Below, in pieces: positions 1-8,480 of a stretch of 64,000 nt of DNA. The translations under genes were made by a program, and so were the position numbers. Under the pieces are notes generated by a model. That model did no database searches. It saw nothing but the letters and a program-made list of their open reading frames with translations, and was not told the origin of the DNA. Position 1 is the stretch's first letter. Every line of letters begins with the position of its first letter. The DNA is from Theionarchaea archaeon (lineage in GTDB: Archaea > Methanobacteriota_B > Thermococci > Methanofastidiosales > SZ-28-30). The DNA lies in NCBI GenBank assembly GCA_018992685.1, contig JACVGT010000025.1, positions 1 through 64,000 on the forward strand, read 5' to 3'.

Positions 1-80
1 GCTTCTGTCACTGTGAGGTGTTCTTCCTCTGGCAGTTGGAGTAATTTCCATCGTTCTGTTACCACGTCCAATGGGATCAC
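1..80 (-). CDS. IS481-like transposase, N-terminal fragment (runs off left edge)
   Basis: Read on the minus strand from a GTG at 80, the frame stays open to the window edge. It gives about 26 residues that include VTERWKLLQLPEEEHLTVTE. This resembles the N-terminus of IS481-family transposases, a basic helix followed by the 'LTVTELC..FGISRKTGYKW' helix-turn-helix; here only the part before the HTH core is inside the window. A short tandem repeat lies just upstream (93-139), as expected near the end of an IS. The start codon is uncertain: an ATG in 'GACATGGG' lies upstream but in another frame. The identification rests on a short match and the context, so it is tentative. Confidence 0.3.
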   Translation of the reverse strand, partial: MIPLDVVTERWKLLQLPEEEHLTVTE

Positions 81-92
81 CTTCTGCCAAAG

Positions 93-139
93 TGTTACCC
101 ATGTCTCTACTTACTTTTGTTACCCATGTCCCTACTTAT
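93..139. repeat. two tandem copies of a 22-bp unit (period 25)
   Basis: TGTTACCCATGTCTCTACTT begins at 93 and TGTTACCCATGTCCCTACTT at 118. They differ at one of 20 positions shown. The pair sits directly upstream of the putative IS481-like reading frame at the left edge. TGTTAxCCATGTC-type doubled repeats are, as I recall, common at IS481 ends, so this is probably the terminal region of the element. Confidence 0.55.
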
Positions 140-224
140 TACACACCGGGACGAACAACGCAGATACGAAAAAGAGGGCAGAGAATGTCATGAAATAGAC
201 GGTGATACACGAGCACGTTGTCGT

Positions 225-275
225 TGATTGAACAGAAGAAAAAAGAGGAACAAGAAAGAAAGAGAAAAGAAAATG
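225..275 (-). terminator. U-rich termination region after the subtilase gene
   Basis: Immediately after the stop at 279 the minus-strand transcript would be very U-rich, with several runs of T interrupted by C over about 50 nt. That is the usual form of archaeal intrinsic terminators. No stem-loop is evident. Confidence 0.4.
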
Positions 276-278
276 ATT

Positions 279-3200
279 CTATTTTCCCAACATTTCGTTG
301 AGCTCGTCAATGGCTTCCTTATAGAATTGCATGGCCTTGAGGACGTTCCAGTTCCCGGCGACACAGTTAGAACCCTCTCCACAGAATTGCTGAGCGATTT
401 CCAGGAATTTCTGTGCTTCTTTCATCAGGTCTTCTACGGCAGAGGTATCCAATCCCTGTCCCTGAGCTTCAGCCAGGAGAGATTCTGCTTCCTCTTTGAG
501 ATTCAGTGTTTGCTCGATGTTGTACTTGGCCAAGGGGCACAGTGAAGGTGAAGGGTTCCGAGGAGTGGCAAATTGGTCTTCGCAGGTGCCTGAATCATCG
601 TAGGTGATGATCAGTTGTGGCTTGTAACACACGCCGAGGCTGCCCAGGTCTTGTCGGAAACCAGTATCCCAACTCATGATGCTATCTCCTGTGGTTGCAC
701 CATCCAGCCTGAAGGTCAACGTGCTGTTGGCACAGCCGGACTTGTTGAAGAGCCTGAGTTGGAAGGGGTCACTGATGGTCAAAGTGTATGCTGTATCGGG
801 ACCATCTTCGACGAGTTCAGTAGTAGTCCAGGTGGGAGTCAATGTCACGAGTATGGGGGCATTCATAATGTTATCTACGGTACCAGCGAGATAGAGGTCT
901 CCACTGAAATCAATGAGGTTACAGCTCCAGGTATCGACCTGACCAGCATCCAGTTGATCTGCCTGCTTGAAGATCACCACTTGTACACTCTGGATGTACG
1001 ATTTTGGGGGAAGATTGCTCAACTTGAATTGGAAAACTCCGTTTCTTATCCCAGCATAGCTGGTGTTGTGCCCTGTCCACATGTCGTCATCATCCAGAAC
1101 CACACCATAATCAGTCTCAGCCACGTAGCCTACGTGGTACTGGGGCGGAGTGTATATCATGGGTGTAGTAAAGGAATGCGGTCCTGAGCATCCAGTGTTT
1201 CCTGCCTGATCTGTGGAACACACCTCATAGTAGTAGGTAGTTCCCATTTGCAGTCCGTCGAATTCCACATAATGGTTAAGCACCAAGTTCGGGTCTGAGA
1301 TTGTATTTCCATAGGCTGTGGTCGCACCCCAGTTGACGACAGTAGTGCCGTTTTCATCTGTGTCCCACGTGATCTCAACACTCGATCCATTACAGGTATT
1401 AGCCAAGACATTGCTGATTACAGGAGGCACTCCATCAATTTGGGCAGTATCTGTCCTCACTCCTGCAGGATTGGCATCATTGTAGGTTACAGTGAGAGTG
1501 TCAGGATCTGATACTTCAAGTTGACCGTTTCCTGGATTTGCCGCACCTGGGAGGCACCCGAGCGTGCCCTGGAAAATGCCAGTGGCGCCGCCAGTTTCAG
1601 TCACAGTGACAGATTCACTATCTCCCGTGGCAGCACTGGACACGGTGACAGTAGCTGTACCTGTTCCCGCCAGATCTGCATCGGCAAGTGTGATTCCCAG
1701 TGTATCGGTAGTTCCATAGTAGTCCTGATCGAACTGCACTGTCCCCTGTGATTGAACAATGTTTCCCGAGACTGATAGAGCATACGGCTGCACATTCCAG
1801 CCAGGAGTCACCTGATCTGTCTGGAAGGCCACCACATAAATGGTGTATAACCCTGGGTCTGGATTATTGATGCGAACCTTCTGTACGGTGTCAGGATAAA
1901 TGAAGGCAGTATTGGGCACTGACCAGCCTCCGGAGAAGTTGCCACTGCCGCTCAAATAGTACGTAATTCCATTGGGGTGATCTACCTCAACGTACATGTA
2001 GTTGACCATCTGGAAGGCGGAACCTGCTGTTCCCGGGGGATCGGTGTAGACCGCAGTAACGTCCAGATATCCTCCAGGTCCAACCACAGCGGTGTAGGCC
2101 TTGAAGAATGGCCGTACAATAGCAGCGCCATCCAATCCAGCAGTGTTGTCATCCACCAGCAGTGACTGGGTATCTCCTGAGAAGTACAGTGCATTATCCA
2201 GCAGCACACGGCCCCATCCCTGACCATCACCGGGGATAGTTCCCCCTATGTTGTATCCGGTCATGGGCTGAGCACTGTTGATGATGACAGCCTTCATCAT
2301 AGCTGCTGAAGGAGTAAACGCACCTCCACCCTGGAATCCTGTTGACGAACCCACGGGAGTGTAGTATCCACTTGCAAAGTAATCCCGCACCAATGCACAG
2401 CATCCTGCAATTCCTGGGGCTGACATACTTGTTCCTTGAAAGCCCACCAATCCATCGTTGGGGGCTATGCCGTCTGTAACATTGTTGTTATCTCCTGAGA
2501 AAATAACTTGCCCCGGGGCACACACGTCAGGCTTTATCCTTCCCCAGCCACCGGTGGGTCCCCAACTGGAGAATGAAGCCACATCCTCCGAGTTGCCGCC
2601 ATATCCATCGTTTGTGGTTTCAGACGCTCCAATGCTCAGGCAGTCCTTAGCAGTGGCGGGTGGAGTAATTGTTGTAGTACCCGGTCCATCATTCCCATTT
2701 GAGAACACAACCAGGAAATTCTTGTTGGCCCACATCATCTCGTCAACGTCCCTGGAATAGGCGTCATATGCTCCATACGCGCCTCCTCCCCAGGAATTTG
2801 AGTGAATGTAGGCGCCATCAGCCATAGCCTGGGGAAATAATCCAACAGTCCCTGGATATGGGACACCATTCAACGTCCCTGCAGGTGTCGGATCATTGAG
2901 GTCTGGAGGTCCATATACATAAGGAGAATCAGACCGTCCCAGATCCTGGAATACCAGCTTACCCTGGAAAGCATTTCCCTCATAGAAATCATATCCTGCA
3001 GTCGGTGTTACACCCCATGTAGGCAACGCGCTACCAGTCACCCACTCACCTGCAATGGTACCAGATGTGTGTGTACCATGGCCTGCGGCGTAATTGGTCC
3101 CAATGGGATTCTCAATATCCCAGTCGTACACGTTGTACATGGGATCTGCGGCTCCTGGGTAGTATCCATCTCCAGGATTGTAATAGTTGTAAGGAGTAGC

Positions 3201-4139
3201 CACGGTATAGACTCCGGTTTGATACCAGTTGTAGTAAGATAGAACCTTCCTCTGAGCTGCATTATACGTGTGGGAGGGTAGTCCCTGTACAGAATCCCAG
3301 AACATCAAGTGGTCTGCATCAATACCTGTATCAGATATTGCAACAACCTGTCCTGAACCGGTGACACCGTTACTAAACACCTTCCTATTCCCGAGTTGAT
3401 ACGTCTGCACAATCCAGGTGTCGTTGTCATTCACAGGTGCCATCAAGTATCGTCTCTCCACAAAGTACACACCGTTCAGACCGGCAAGCTGGGTAACATT
3501 CTCTTTGTCCAGAGTTACATACATCCTTTCAGCAGTATAATTGTGAACATAGCCACCCATTGCTCTGATCTGTGGTATGTAATTCGCAGCGTTTTCTCCT
3601 CTGAAAAACGTGATCACAAATTCATTCTCAGGCTGAGGAAGCTGATTGAACTTTGGAATTGCATCCCCGTCGAAGGCCATTCCTTCTGATGTCGTCGTTG
3701 CACTGACAGCTTCGTGGATCTCAGGACTGATCTTATACTCAGGTTTCCATGGGCCAATCCAGTCGATTTCCTTCATTGAATTCAATGATGCCAAATGAGA
3801 ACTACTCAATCGGCACAGATAGGTACTGTATCCAAGATTCTCCTTGATGTTCCCCTGCGTCACAGCCAGGACAAACCGTGAAGCCTCATCTTTTCCCAGT
3901 TTGTCTTTGAAATGAACAAGGTAGTATCCACCGTCCACGGGCAATTGTTGGTTCCCTCTCAGATTATCAGCAAATCTGACATCAATAGAGGCAGAACGGA
4001 GGAGCACACTGTTCTTATTGACCTGTAACCCGACAGGTCGGGGTCCGCTGGCTTTGGCTTCATAGGTTATTCCTGAACCTACCAGCAGCAGAACAAGAGC
4101 TACAGCCATAACGAGCTTTGTCGACTTCTGCATATCCAT
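279..4139 (-). CDS. secreted subtilisin-like (S8) serine protease, multidomain
   Basis: A 1286-residue exported protease. Residues 1-30 form a signal peptide (hydrophobic run ending near AKA), followed by a prodomain-like region to about 230. The S8 catalytic domain spans about 250-660 with Asp270 (SDTGID), His354 (GHGTHTSG), oxyanion Asn483 (NGNDG) and Ser571 (GTSMSAPG), so the triad is complete. Downstream are beta-rich modules, including a fibronectin-III-like domain (starting PPVISNV, with TTYYYEV) and a second sandwich domain. The last ~80 residues are a helical, Glu/Ala-rich segment near CPLAKY. No C-terminal membrane anchor is visible. The SD GGAGG (4142-4146) is only 2 nt from the first ATG but 8 nt from the ATG at 4133, so Met3 is the likely start. 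It probably degrades extracellular protein. Confidence 0.93.
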   Translation of the reverse strand: MDMQKSTKLVMAVALVLLLVGSGITYEAKASGPRPVGLQVNKNSVLLRSASIDVRFADNLRGNQQLPVDGGYYLVHFKDKLGKDEASRFVLAVTQGNIKENLGYSTYLCRLSSSHLASLNSMKEIDWIGPWKPEYKISPEIHEAVSATTTSEGMAFDGDAIPKFNQLPQPENEFVITFFRGENAANYIPQIRAMGGYVHNYTAERMYVTLDKENVTQLAGLNGVYFVERRYLMAPVNDNDTWIVQTYQLGNRKVFSNGVTGSGQVVAISDTGIDADHLMFWDSVQGLPSHTYNAAQRKVLSYYNWYQTGVYTVATPYNYYNPGDGYYPGAADPMYNVYDWDIENPIGTNYAAGHGTHTSGTIAGEWVTGSALPTWGVTPTAGYDFYEGNAFQGKLVFQDLGRSDSPYVYGPPDLNDPTPAGTLNGVPYPGTVGLFPQAMADGAYIHSNSWGGGAYGAYDAYSRDVDEMMWANKNFLVVFSNGNDGPGTTTITPPATAKDCLSIGASETTNDGYGGNSEDVASFSSWGPTGGWGRIKPDVCAPGQVIFSGDNNNVTDGIAPNDGLVGFQGTSMSAPGIAGCCALVRDYFASGYYTPVGSSTGFQGGGAFTPSAAMMKAVIINSAQPMTGYNIGGTIPGDGQGWGRVLLDNALYFSGDTQSLLVDDNTAGLDGAAIVRPFFKAYTAVVGPGGYLDVTAVYTDPPGTAGSAFQMVNYMYVEVDHPNGITYYLSGSGNFSGGWSVPNTAFIYPDTVQKVRINNPDPGLYTIYVVAFQTDQVTPGWNVQPYALSVSGNIVQSQGTVQFDQDYYGTTDTLGITLADADLAGTGTATVTVSSAATGDSESVTVTETGGATGIFQGTLGCLPGAANPGNGQLEVSDPDTLTVTYNDANPAGVRTDTAQIDGVPPVISNVLANTCNGSSVEITWDTDENGTTVVNWGATTAYGNTISDPNLVLNHYVEFDGLQMGTTYYYEVCSTDQAGNTGCSGPHSFTTPMIYTPPQYHVGYVAETDYGVVLDDDDMWTGHNTSYAGIRNGVFQFKLSNLPPKSYIQSVQVVIFKQADQLDAGQVDTWSCNLIDFSGDLYLAGTVDNIMNAPILVTLTPTWTTTELVEDGPDTAYTLTISDPFQLRLFNKSGCANSTLTFRLDGATTGDSIMSWDTGFRQDLGSLGVCYKPQLIITYDDSGTCEDQFATPRNPSPSLCPLAKYNIEQTLNLKEEAESLLAEAQGQGLDTSAVEDLMKEAQKFLEIAQQFCGEGSNCVAGNWNVLKAMQFYKEAIDELNEMLGK

Positions 4140-4140
4140 T

Positions 4141-4146
4141 TCCTCC
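4141..4146 (-). promoter_or_regulatory. Shine-Dalgarno of the subtilase gene
   Basis: GGAGGA on the minus strand. Its spacing favours translation from the ATG at 4131-4133 (8 nt) over the upstream ATG at 4137-4139 (2 nt). Confidence 0.6.
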
Positions 4147-4298
4147 TTTCTCCTTTGAGAATTATATGTTGTATTTTGTAAACCTGCTTTTTAAATGTTT
4201 GGGTTTAGGCAGGATTTCAGAGGAATTTCCAAGAGAAATGACAGAATACATGCGTCGATTCTCCAGATTCTGACAATTGCGAGAATCCAGAACAGGTT

Positions 4299-5189
4299 TC
4301 AAATCAATCCGTCCAAGACGTGATGGAATTCTTCTTTCTGCCTCTCAAGATAGTGGATTCCTGAAAAATACTCCTTTTCGAGTCCCTGTCGAATCATAGA
4401 TTGCTGGAGAGCATTTTGGTAGTAGTCCTTTTTGTCTCTCAGCGTTGTGGCTTTGTGGATTTCCATCAAGGGGTAGGGATACCCCAGGCAGAAAAGGTAG
4501 CGAGAAAAGTAAGCCAATCTCTCGAACAGGGGAACTCCTCTCACGTCAATTCTGAAGGATGGTCCTCTCTCATGCAGTCTGGCAATGTATGTGTCTCCCA
4601 GAGGGTTCAGGGACCGACACATGTTCTTAGAGATTCTGTAGTACCAGGTGCCTGGAGACTCCAGAACTTCAGTGTCAGGAATGCCTCTCTGAAGCGTGTC
4701 CAGCCGTGTTTTCTTTGATATGCCCATGACAGTTGTGATCCCTTTCAAAGCATCTATCACCTGCTTGAACGAGGTGTGAGGGACATCCTGTAGTGCTCCA
4801 TCAAACAGAACACAATCACAAAAAGGGGCAACCTCTTTGAGGTGTTGAAGCTCGTAGTCAAACCGATGCGTGTCAATATCTTCCCCCGCGAGAAGGACTG
4901 CCTTGCTCCGGACCTTATGACGTACAATAAGGTGATGTTCGTCATACATGATATACCCTGCAGTCACCACTCCAATACTCTGAACAGTGTTGCTCCACAG
5001 AATTGCAGCTCCCCCATCCACTGCAGCTACGGTTCCCGGTTCTTCACTGGAGATGGGGGTGACGAAGTACGTCTGCCTGTGTGAGTACTGACCCTTGAGT
5101 TGGCGTACAACTTCTTCAAACATGTGTCCTAGTGGGGAGTCACATAGAAAAAGGTACGTATCTGGAAATGAGTTACCAGGACACGGCAA
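4299..5189 (-). CDS. NurA-like domain nuclease
   Basis: A 296-residue protein with NurA-type acidic motifs: VAAVDGG (Asp58) on a first strand and VLFDGALQ (Asp130) on a later strand, each following hydrophobic residues. NurA proteins are RNase H-fold 5'-3' nucleases that usually work with the HerA translocase in end resection; no herA is in this window. The annotated start is TTG at 5189 with no clear SD; an ATG at residue 23 (5123) is an alternative and would keep both motifs. It lies 14 nt downstream of the DUF599 membrane gene on the same strand and is probably cotranscribed. Family call is good; activity and partner are inferred. Confidence 0.65.
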   Translation of the reverse strand: MPCPGNSFPDTYLFLCDSPLGHMFEEVVRQLKGQYSHRQTYFVTPISSEEPGTVAAVDGGAAILWSNTVQSIGVVTAGYIMYDEHHLIVRHKVRSKAVLLAGEDIDTHRFDYELQHLKEVAPFCDCVLFDGALQDVPHTSFKQVIDALKGITTVMGISKKTRLDTLQRGIPDTEVLESPGTWYYRISKNMCRSLNPLGDTYIARLHERGPSFRIDVRGVPLFERLAYFSRYLFCLGYPYPLMEIHKATTLRDKKDYYQNALQQSMIRQGLEKEYFSGIHYLERQKEEFHHVLDGLI

Positions 5190-5203
5190 AACCCTGGCTG
5201 CAA

Positions 5204-5806
5204 TCAGAAATCCAGGAATCTAGCAATTCCCGCCGTTATAGCTATGGTGACTGCCACAAACACTGCGGGACTAAAGAACCAGAAAAATAGTGGGATACTG
5301 TAATACAGACACCGCATTCCCAGCGTGTGGTGGAGAAAGGCTTGATTTGTCTTCTTTGCCAGATACTCCACAGCCGGAATTCCTTCCAGTTCCTCAATCT
5401 TTGAAGGGGATGATTCTATCAGGATAGTAATTTCATTGGCTGTTCTTAAAGTGAACAGGAAATTGAAGAAGGCCAGAGCGATGATCCCGATTAGGGCATA
5501 CAGTTTGTAGTCATAGTAGTCCTGCGGGACAGGGAATGATCCCCGAGCATAGCTCACGGCAACACCAATAAAGATGAGAGTAGATGAAGCCAGGAATGTG
5601 GTAATAGTGGTCATATTCCTGATCTGCTGCACTGCTACCATCCCTCTCCCCCCTCGAAGCACGTTTTCAATCCAATACTCGCGGTATATATTCTGCCGGC
5701 CCTTCTGGGTCTTCTTAGGATAGTTCTTTGTGTACCAGAAATAGGCAAGGTTGTAGCCACTGAACATAGCAACAAACGCTAGGCCGGATACCGATTCCAC
5801 GTTCAT
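5204..5806 (-). CDS. DUF599-like membrane protein
   Basis: About 200 residues with four predicted membrane segments. The 'EYWIENVL...GRGMVAVQQIRNMTT..TFLASST' stretch matches the conserved N-terminal part of DUF599 proteins, whose function is unknown. The frame is open upstream to 5950, but a TATA-like CTATTTATGC (5827-5836) lies about 25 nt before the ATG at 5806 and no SD is present. I therefore chose this Met as a leaderless start; the upstream extension is hydrophilic and unlike the family. It is divergent from the GHMP gene at 5902 and upstream of the NurA-like gene. Confidence 0.7.
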   Translation of the reverse strand: MNVESVSGLAFVAMFSGYNLAYFWYTKNYPKKTQKGRQNIYREYWIENVLRGGRGMVAVQQIRNMTTITTFLASSTLIFIGVAVSYARGSFPVPQDYYDYKLYALIGIIALAFFNFLFTLRTANEITILIESSPSKIEELEGIPAVEYLAKKTNQAFLHHTLGMRCLYYSIPLFFWFFSPAVFVAVTIAITAGIARFLDF

Positions 5807-5826
5807 GAACGTGATATCGATTTGAT

Positions 5827-5836
5827 GCATAAATAG
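5827..5836 (-). promoter_or_regulatory. box A/TATA of the DUF599 gene
   Basis: Minus-strand CTATTTATGC, centred about 25 nt upstream of the ATG at 5806. It forms one half of a compact divergent promoter region with the element at 5878. Confidence 0.45.
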
Positions 5837-5877
5837 ATTGTGAGGACAAGATAAGGATGAGCCCCGTGGCAGAGAGC

Positions 5878-5885
5878 TTTTATAA
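5878..5885 (+). promoter_or_regulatory. box A/TATA of the GHMP gene
   Basis: TTTATAAT, centred 20-27 nt before the ATGs at 5902 and 5908. This spacing implies a leaderless mRNA and decides against the upstream ATG at 5857, which precedes the box. Confidence 0.55.
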
Positions 5886-5901
5886 TTATCGAGATGACAG
5901 T

Positions 5902-6837
5902 ATGAGTATGAAGGCCACAGCACGTGCGCATACTGTGCAGAACTTGACAAACCCGTTTCCGTTCTCCACGTTTGGGGCTCAGGTTCCTTTCTTGAGCAGT
6001 ATTTCAGTGTGTACAGCCCCTTTGGAGACGGTAGCCACCGTTGAATTTTGGGAAGAAAGAGAAAAAAGAGAAATCGCCTTTGAAGAGAGGACTGTGGACC
6101 AGCGAGTGGGGCGCGGAGTTGATGCAGTGATTTCTGAGGTCAGGAGATTATCTGGGATCGATTGTGAGTATGCCGTCTTGGGAAAAAGCAATCTCTCGAC
6201 GAGTGCGGTCCTTGATGAGCCTTCTTTCATTGCAGCTGTGACGGTGGCTTCGTCTGAAGCATGTGGCCTGGATTTGTGCCACAAAGAATTGTCACGGATT
6301 GCATCAAAGGGTTCTGAGTCTGCACCAGGGGCAGTTACAGGATGGGTTTCCAAATGGGAAGCAGGCCTGCAGGAGGAATTCTCTCATTCCGTTGTACTTG
6401 AGGAGGAGCTGGACATGGGCATGATTCGAGTGTTTGTGAACCCATTTGTGGATGATCTGGAGATAGTGAAATCTCCTCTTGTTGAAGCGCGGCTGAAAAT
6501 GGCTCATACCAGTGTGATTGAGATGGAGAGAGCAATCAGGAATCACGACATAGAGAAAATCGGGGAATTGGCGGAAAAAACCTCACTGCTACTCCATGCC
6601 ATAGCGGCAACAGCGAGGAACGAGGTCATGTGGTCACCTGGAGTCCTGAGCGTTGTCCATGAAGTGAGGGCATTGCGCGAGGAGGGGGTGAAAGCGTATT
6701 TCAATGTCGACTGGACTGGAGTCTACGTAAACTCATACCCCGAGGACATAACAAGGATTGCACAGAGGATCAGGGAGGCGGGCGTAGAATTATGTCCTCT
6801 GCATATTGGAGGAAATGCACAGTCATCCACGGATTGA
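5902..6837 (+). CDS. diphosphomevalonate/phosphomevalonate decarboxylase-like GHMP protein
   Basis: About 311 residues similar in layout to mevalonate diphosphate decarboxylases: N-terminal KATARAH (cf. 'ATAxAHPNIAL'), then LSSSISV, then a ligand-loop region SKGSESAPGAVTGW matching the family's GSGSACRS..GG..W, and a C-terminal AYFNVDW (cf. 'AYTxDAG'). Such enzymes make isopentenyl (di)phosphate precursors of archaeal lipids. The KYWGK element of canonical decarboxylases is missing, so the substrate (mevalonate 5-phosphate, 3,5-bisphosphate or diphosphate) cannot be assigned. The start is set by the TATA box at 5878-5885. No other isoprenoid gene is adjacent. Confidence 0.7.
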   Translation: MSMKATARAHTVQNLTNPFPFSTFGAQVPFLSSISVCTAPLETVATVEFWEEREKREIAFEERTVDQRVGRGVDAVISEVRRLSGIDCEYAVLGKSNLSTSAVLDEPSFIAAVTVASSEACGLDLCHKELSRIASKGSESAPGAVTGWVSKWEAGLQEEFSHSVVLEEELDMGMIRVFVNPFVDDLEIVKSPLVEARLKMAHTSVIEMERAIRNHDIEKIGELAEKTSLLLHAIAATARNEVMWSPGVLSVVHEVRALREEGVKAYFNVDWTGVYVNSYPEDITRIAQRIREAGVELCPLHIGGNAQSSTD

Positions 6838-6861
6838 ATATTCTTTGAGTGTAACCTACTA

Positions 6862-6870
6862 CTTAAAAAG
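6862..6870 (+). promoter_or_regulatory. box A of the PHP gene
   Basis: CTTAAAAAG, centred 24 nt before the ATG at 6890 with no SD. This fits a leaderless transcript. Confidence 0.5.
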
Positions 6871-6889
6871 GTAATAGCAAAGTACCATC

Positions 6890-7708
6890 ATGCTGGTGGA
6901 TTTACACACTCATACGACTTGCTCAGACGGGACTCTAAGCCCGGAAGCTCTCGTCCAGTATGCCAAAGAAAAGTCCCTGGAAGCTATTGCTGTCACTGAT
7001 CATGATACTACGGCTGGCAATGAAAGAGCAATCCAGGAAGGATTATCAGTGGGTGTAGAAGTCGTTCCAGGAGTGGAACTCTCTGCTGAATGTGACAGAG
7101 GAAGTCTGCACATCCTGGGGTTTTTTGTTGATTCTGAAAGCCCATCCATCACTGAAGCAACAGCTTTCCTCCAGGAAAAGAGGAGGGAAAGAAATATCTC
7201 AATCATTGAGATTCTCGAGGATATGGGGGTCTTCATCGAGAAAGATCCTTTCTTGCACAATGCGTATCTGGGAAGGCCCCACATTGCTAGAGCCCTCGTA
7301 GACGCTGGACACTGCGAGACCATTGATGAAAGTTTCGAGAAATTCTTGAAAAGAGGAGCCTCTGCCTACGTGGAGAGGAAAAAACTGTCCGAACAGAAGA
7401 CAATAACGTCTATTGCTGAAGCCGGGGGCATTCCAGTTCTTGCTCATCCTGTAACAGTTTCTGACCCCGAAGAGACTGTAGAACGGTTATGTGAACGAGG
7501 GCTTAAGGGAATCGAGATATATTACCCTACGCACACCGACAAAGATGTCGCTCGCTTCACATCGTTAGCAGAGCGTTATGGACTGTTCGTGACTGGAGGG
7601 TCTGACTTTCATGGGCTTCACAAACCCCATATCGGCCTGGGCTGTGTAAACGTCCCATATCGTGTGCTACAAGAAATGAAAGAACACTGGGCAACCTTCA
7701 CCTCATAA
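6890..7708 (+). CDS. PHP-domain phosphoesterase (YciV/RNase AM-like)
   Basis: A 272-residue single-domain PHP protein. Metal-binding motifs are visible in order: DLHTHTTCSDG near the N-terminus, VTDHDT at about 37-42, PGVELSAE, a LHILGFFVD strand, GRPHIARAL in the middle, LAHP, and a C-terminal GSDFHG. This is the pattern of PHP phosphoesterases that act on 3',5'-bisphosphates or as 5'-3' exoribonucleases (RNase AM/YciV). The gene is monocistronic behind its own box A. The fold is certain and the exact substrate is not. Confidence 0.85.
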   Translation: MLVDLHTHTTCSDGTLSPEALVQYAKEKSLEAIAVTDHDTTAGNERAIQEGLSVGVEVVPGVELSAECDRGSLHILGFFVDSESPSITEATAFLQEKRRERNISIIEILEDMGVFIEKDPFLHNAYLGRPHIARALVDAGHCETIDESFEKFLKRGASAYVERKKLSEQKTITSIAEAGGIPVLAHPVTVSDPEETVERLCERGLKGIEIYYPTHTDKDVARFTSLAERYGLFVTGGSDFHGLHKPHIGLGCVNVPYRVLQEMKEHWATFTS

Positions 7709-7763
7709 TCTTCCCCGGGGACAATCTGTGCTCCTGACGTATTGAGGTAACACGTCAAAGGAA

Positions 7764-8318
7764 TCATACATGAATCTTCTTCCAGCCAGCAGGCATTCTA
7801 CTCCCGGACTCCAGAACGTCCAGAGCTTTGGTGGCCTTTGACCTCACTGCAACGCTCTCATTATTCTTGAGGTTTCGTATGTTCTCGATTATTTCCTCCC
7901 GTCTTCTCTCACATCTCGATCCGAGGACGCTGAGGGTGACTATTGACCAGCTCCTGACAAAGACGCTCCTGTCCTGCAGGAGATGAAGCAATATGGACAC
8001 TACTTCATCAGTTTCTTCATGAGACAATTCAATATTCGCAAATATCATTGCCAGATGCCATCTCACCATGGGGACATTGTCATGTACCACAAGATGCATG
8101 AAAGTTCTAGTTAGTCCTTTCAACAATTCAGGGGCTATTCGAGAAATCTTCTCCAGAACATGAGTTGTTCTTCCACGCATTACATCATCAGGGTCATCCA
8201 GCCCTTGGGCAACCGTGGGCAGGAGATGCCGGGATTCCAGCACTTTTCTTGCCACTTCATCTGCTTTCCCATCTGAGCGCAGATCACCGCCGCGTAACTT
8301 CTCCAAGAGTTCATTCAT
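7764..8318 (-). CDS. HEAT-repeat-like protein
   Basis: About 184 residues, almost entirely helical, with repeating pairs such as GLDDPDDVMRGRTTHVLEKI, 'HDNVPMVRWHLAMIFANI', 'DRSVFVRSWSIVTLSVL' and 'NNESVAVRSKATKALDVL'. These are four HEAT/armadillo-type units, which usually form protein-binding solenoids. The frame is open to 8396, but an AGGGG sequence 8 nt upstream of the ATG at 8318 favours the shorter start. Function and partner are unknown. It is convergent with the PHP gene. Confidence 0.6.
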   Translation of the reverse strand: MNELLEKLRGGDLRSDGKADEVARKVLESRHLLPTVAQGLDDPDDVMRGRTTHVLEKISRIAPELLKGLTRTFMHLVVHDNVPMVRWHLAMIFANIELSHEETDEVVSILLHLLQDRSVFVRSWSIVTLSVLGSRCERRREEIIENIRNLKNNESVAVRSKATKALDVLESGSRMPAGWKKIHV

Positions 8319-8480
8319 TTGTTTGCCCCTGTTCTGGGTCAGCCTGTCAGCCACATCTCTGATTTCGACTAACAGCACACCACGACTGTGAGTCATTGAG
8401 TGAGTCTCAACTCTCTAATTCTCTTCTGTGACAAGAGACCTTGGAGGGTTTCAGCAGTTACGACTTTCGTGTCGCTGTAC

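Noticed and set aside
5857-5901. In-frame ATG at 5857 as start of the GHMP gene
   Set aside because: The TATA box at 5878-5885 lies downstream of it, and the 15 extra residues are unlike the family.
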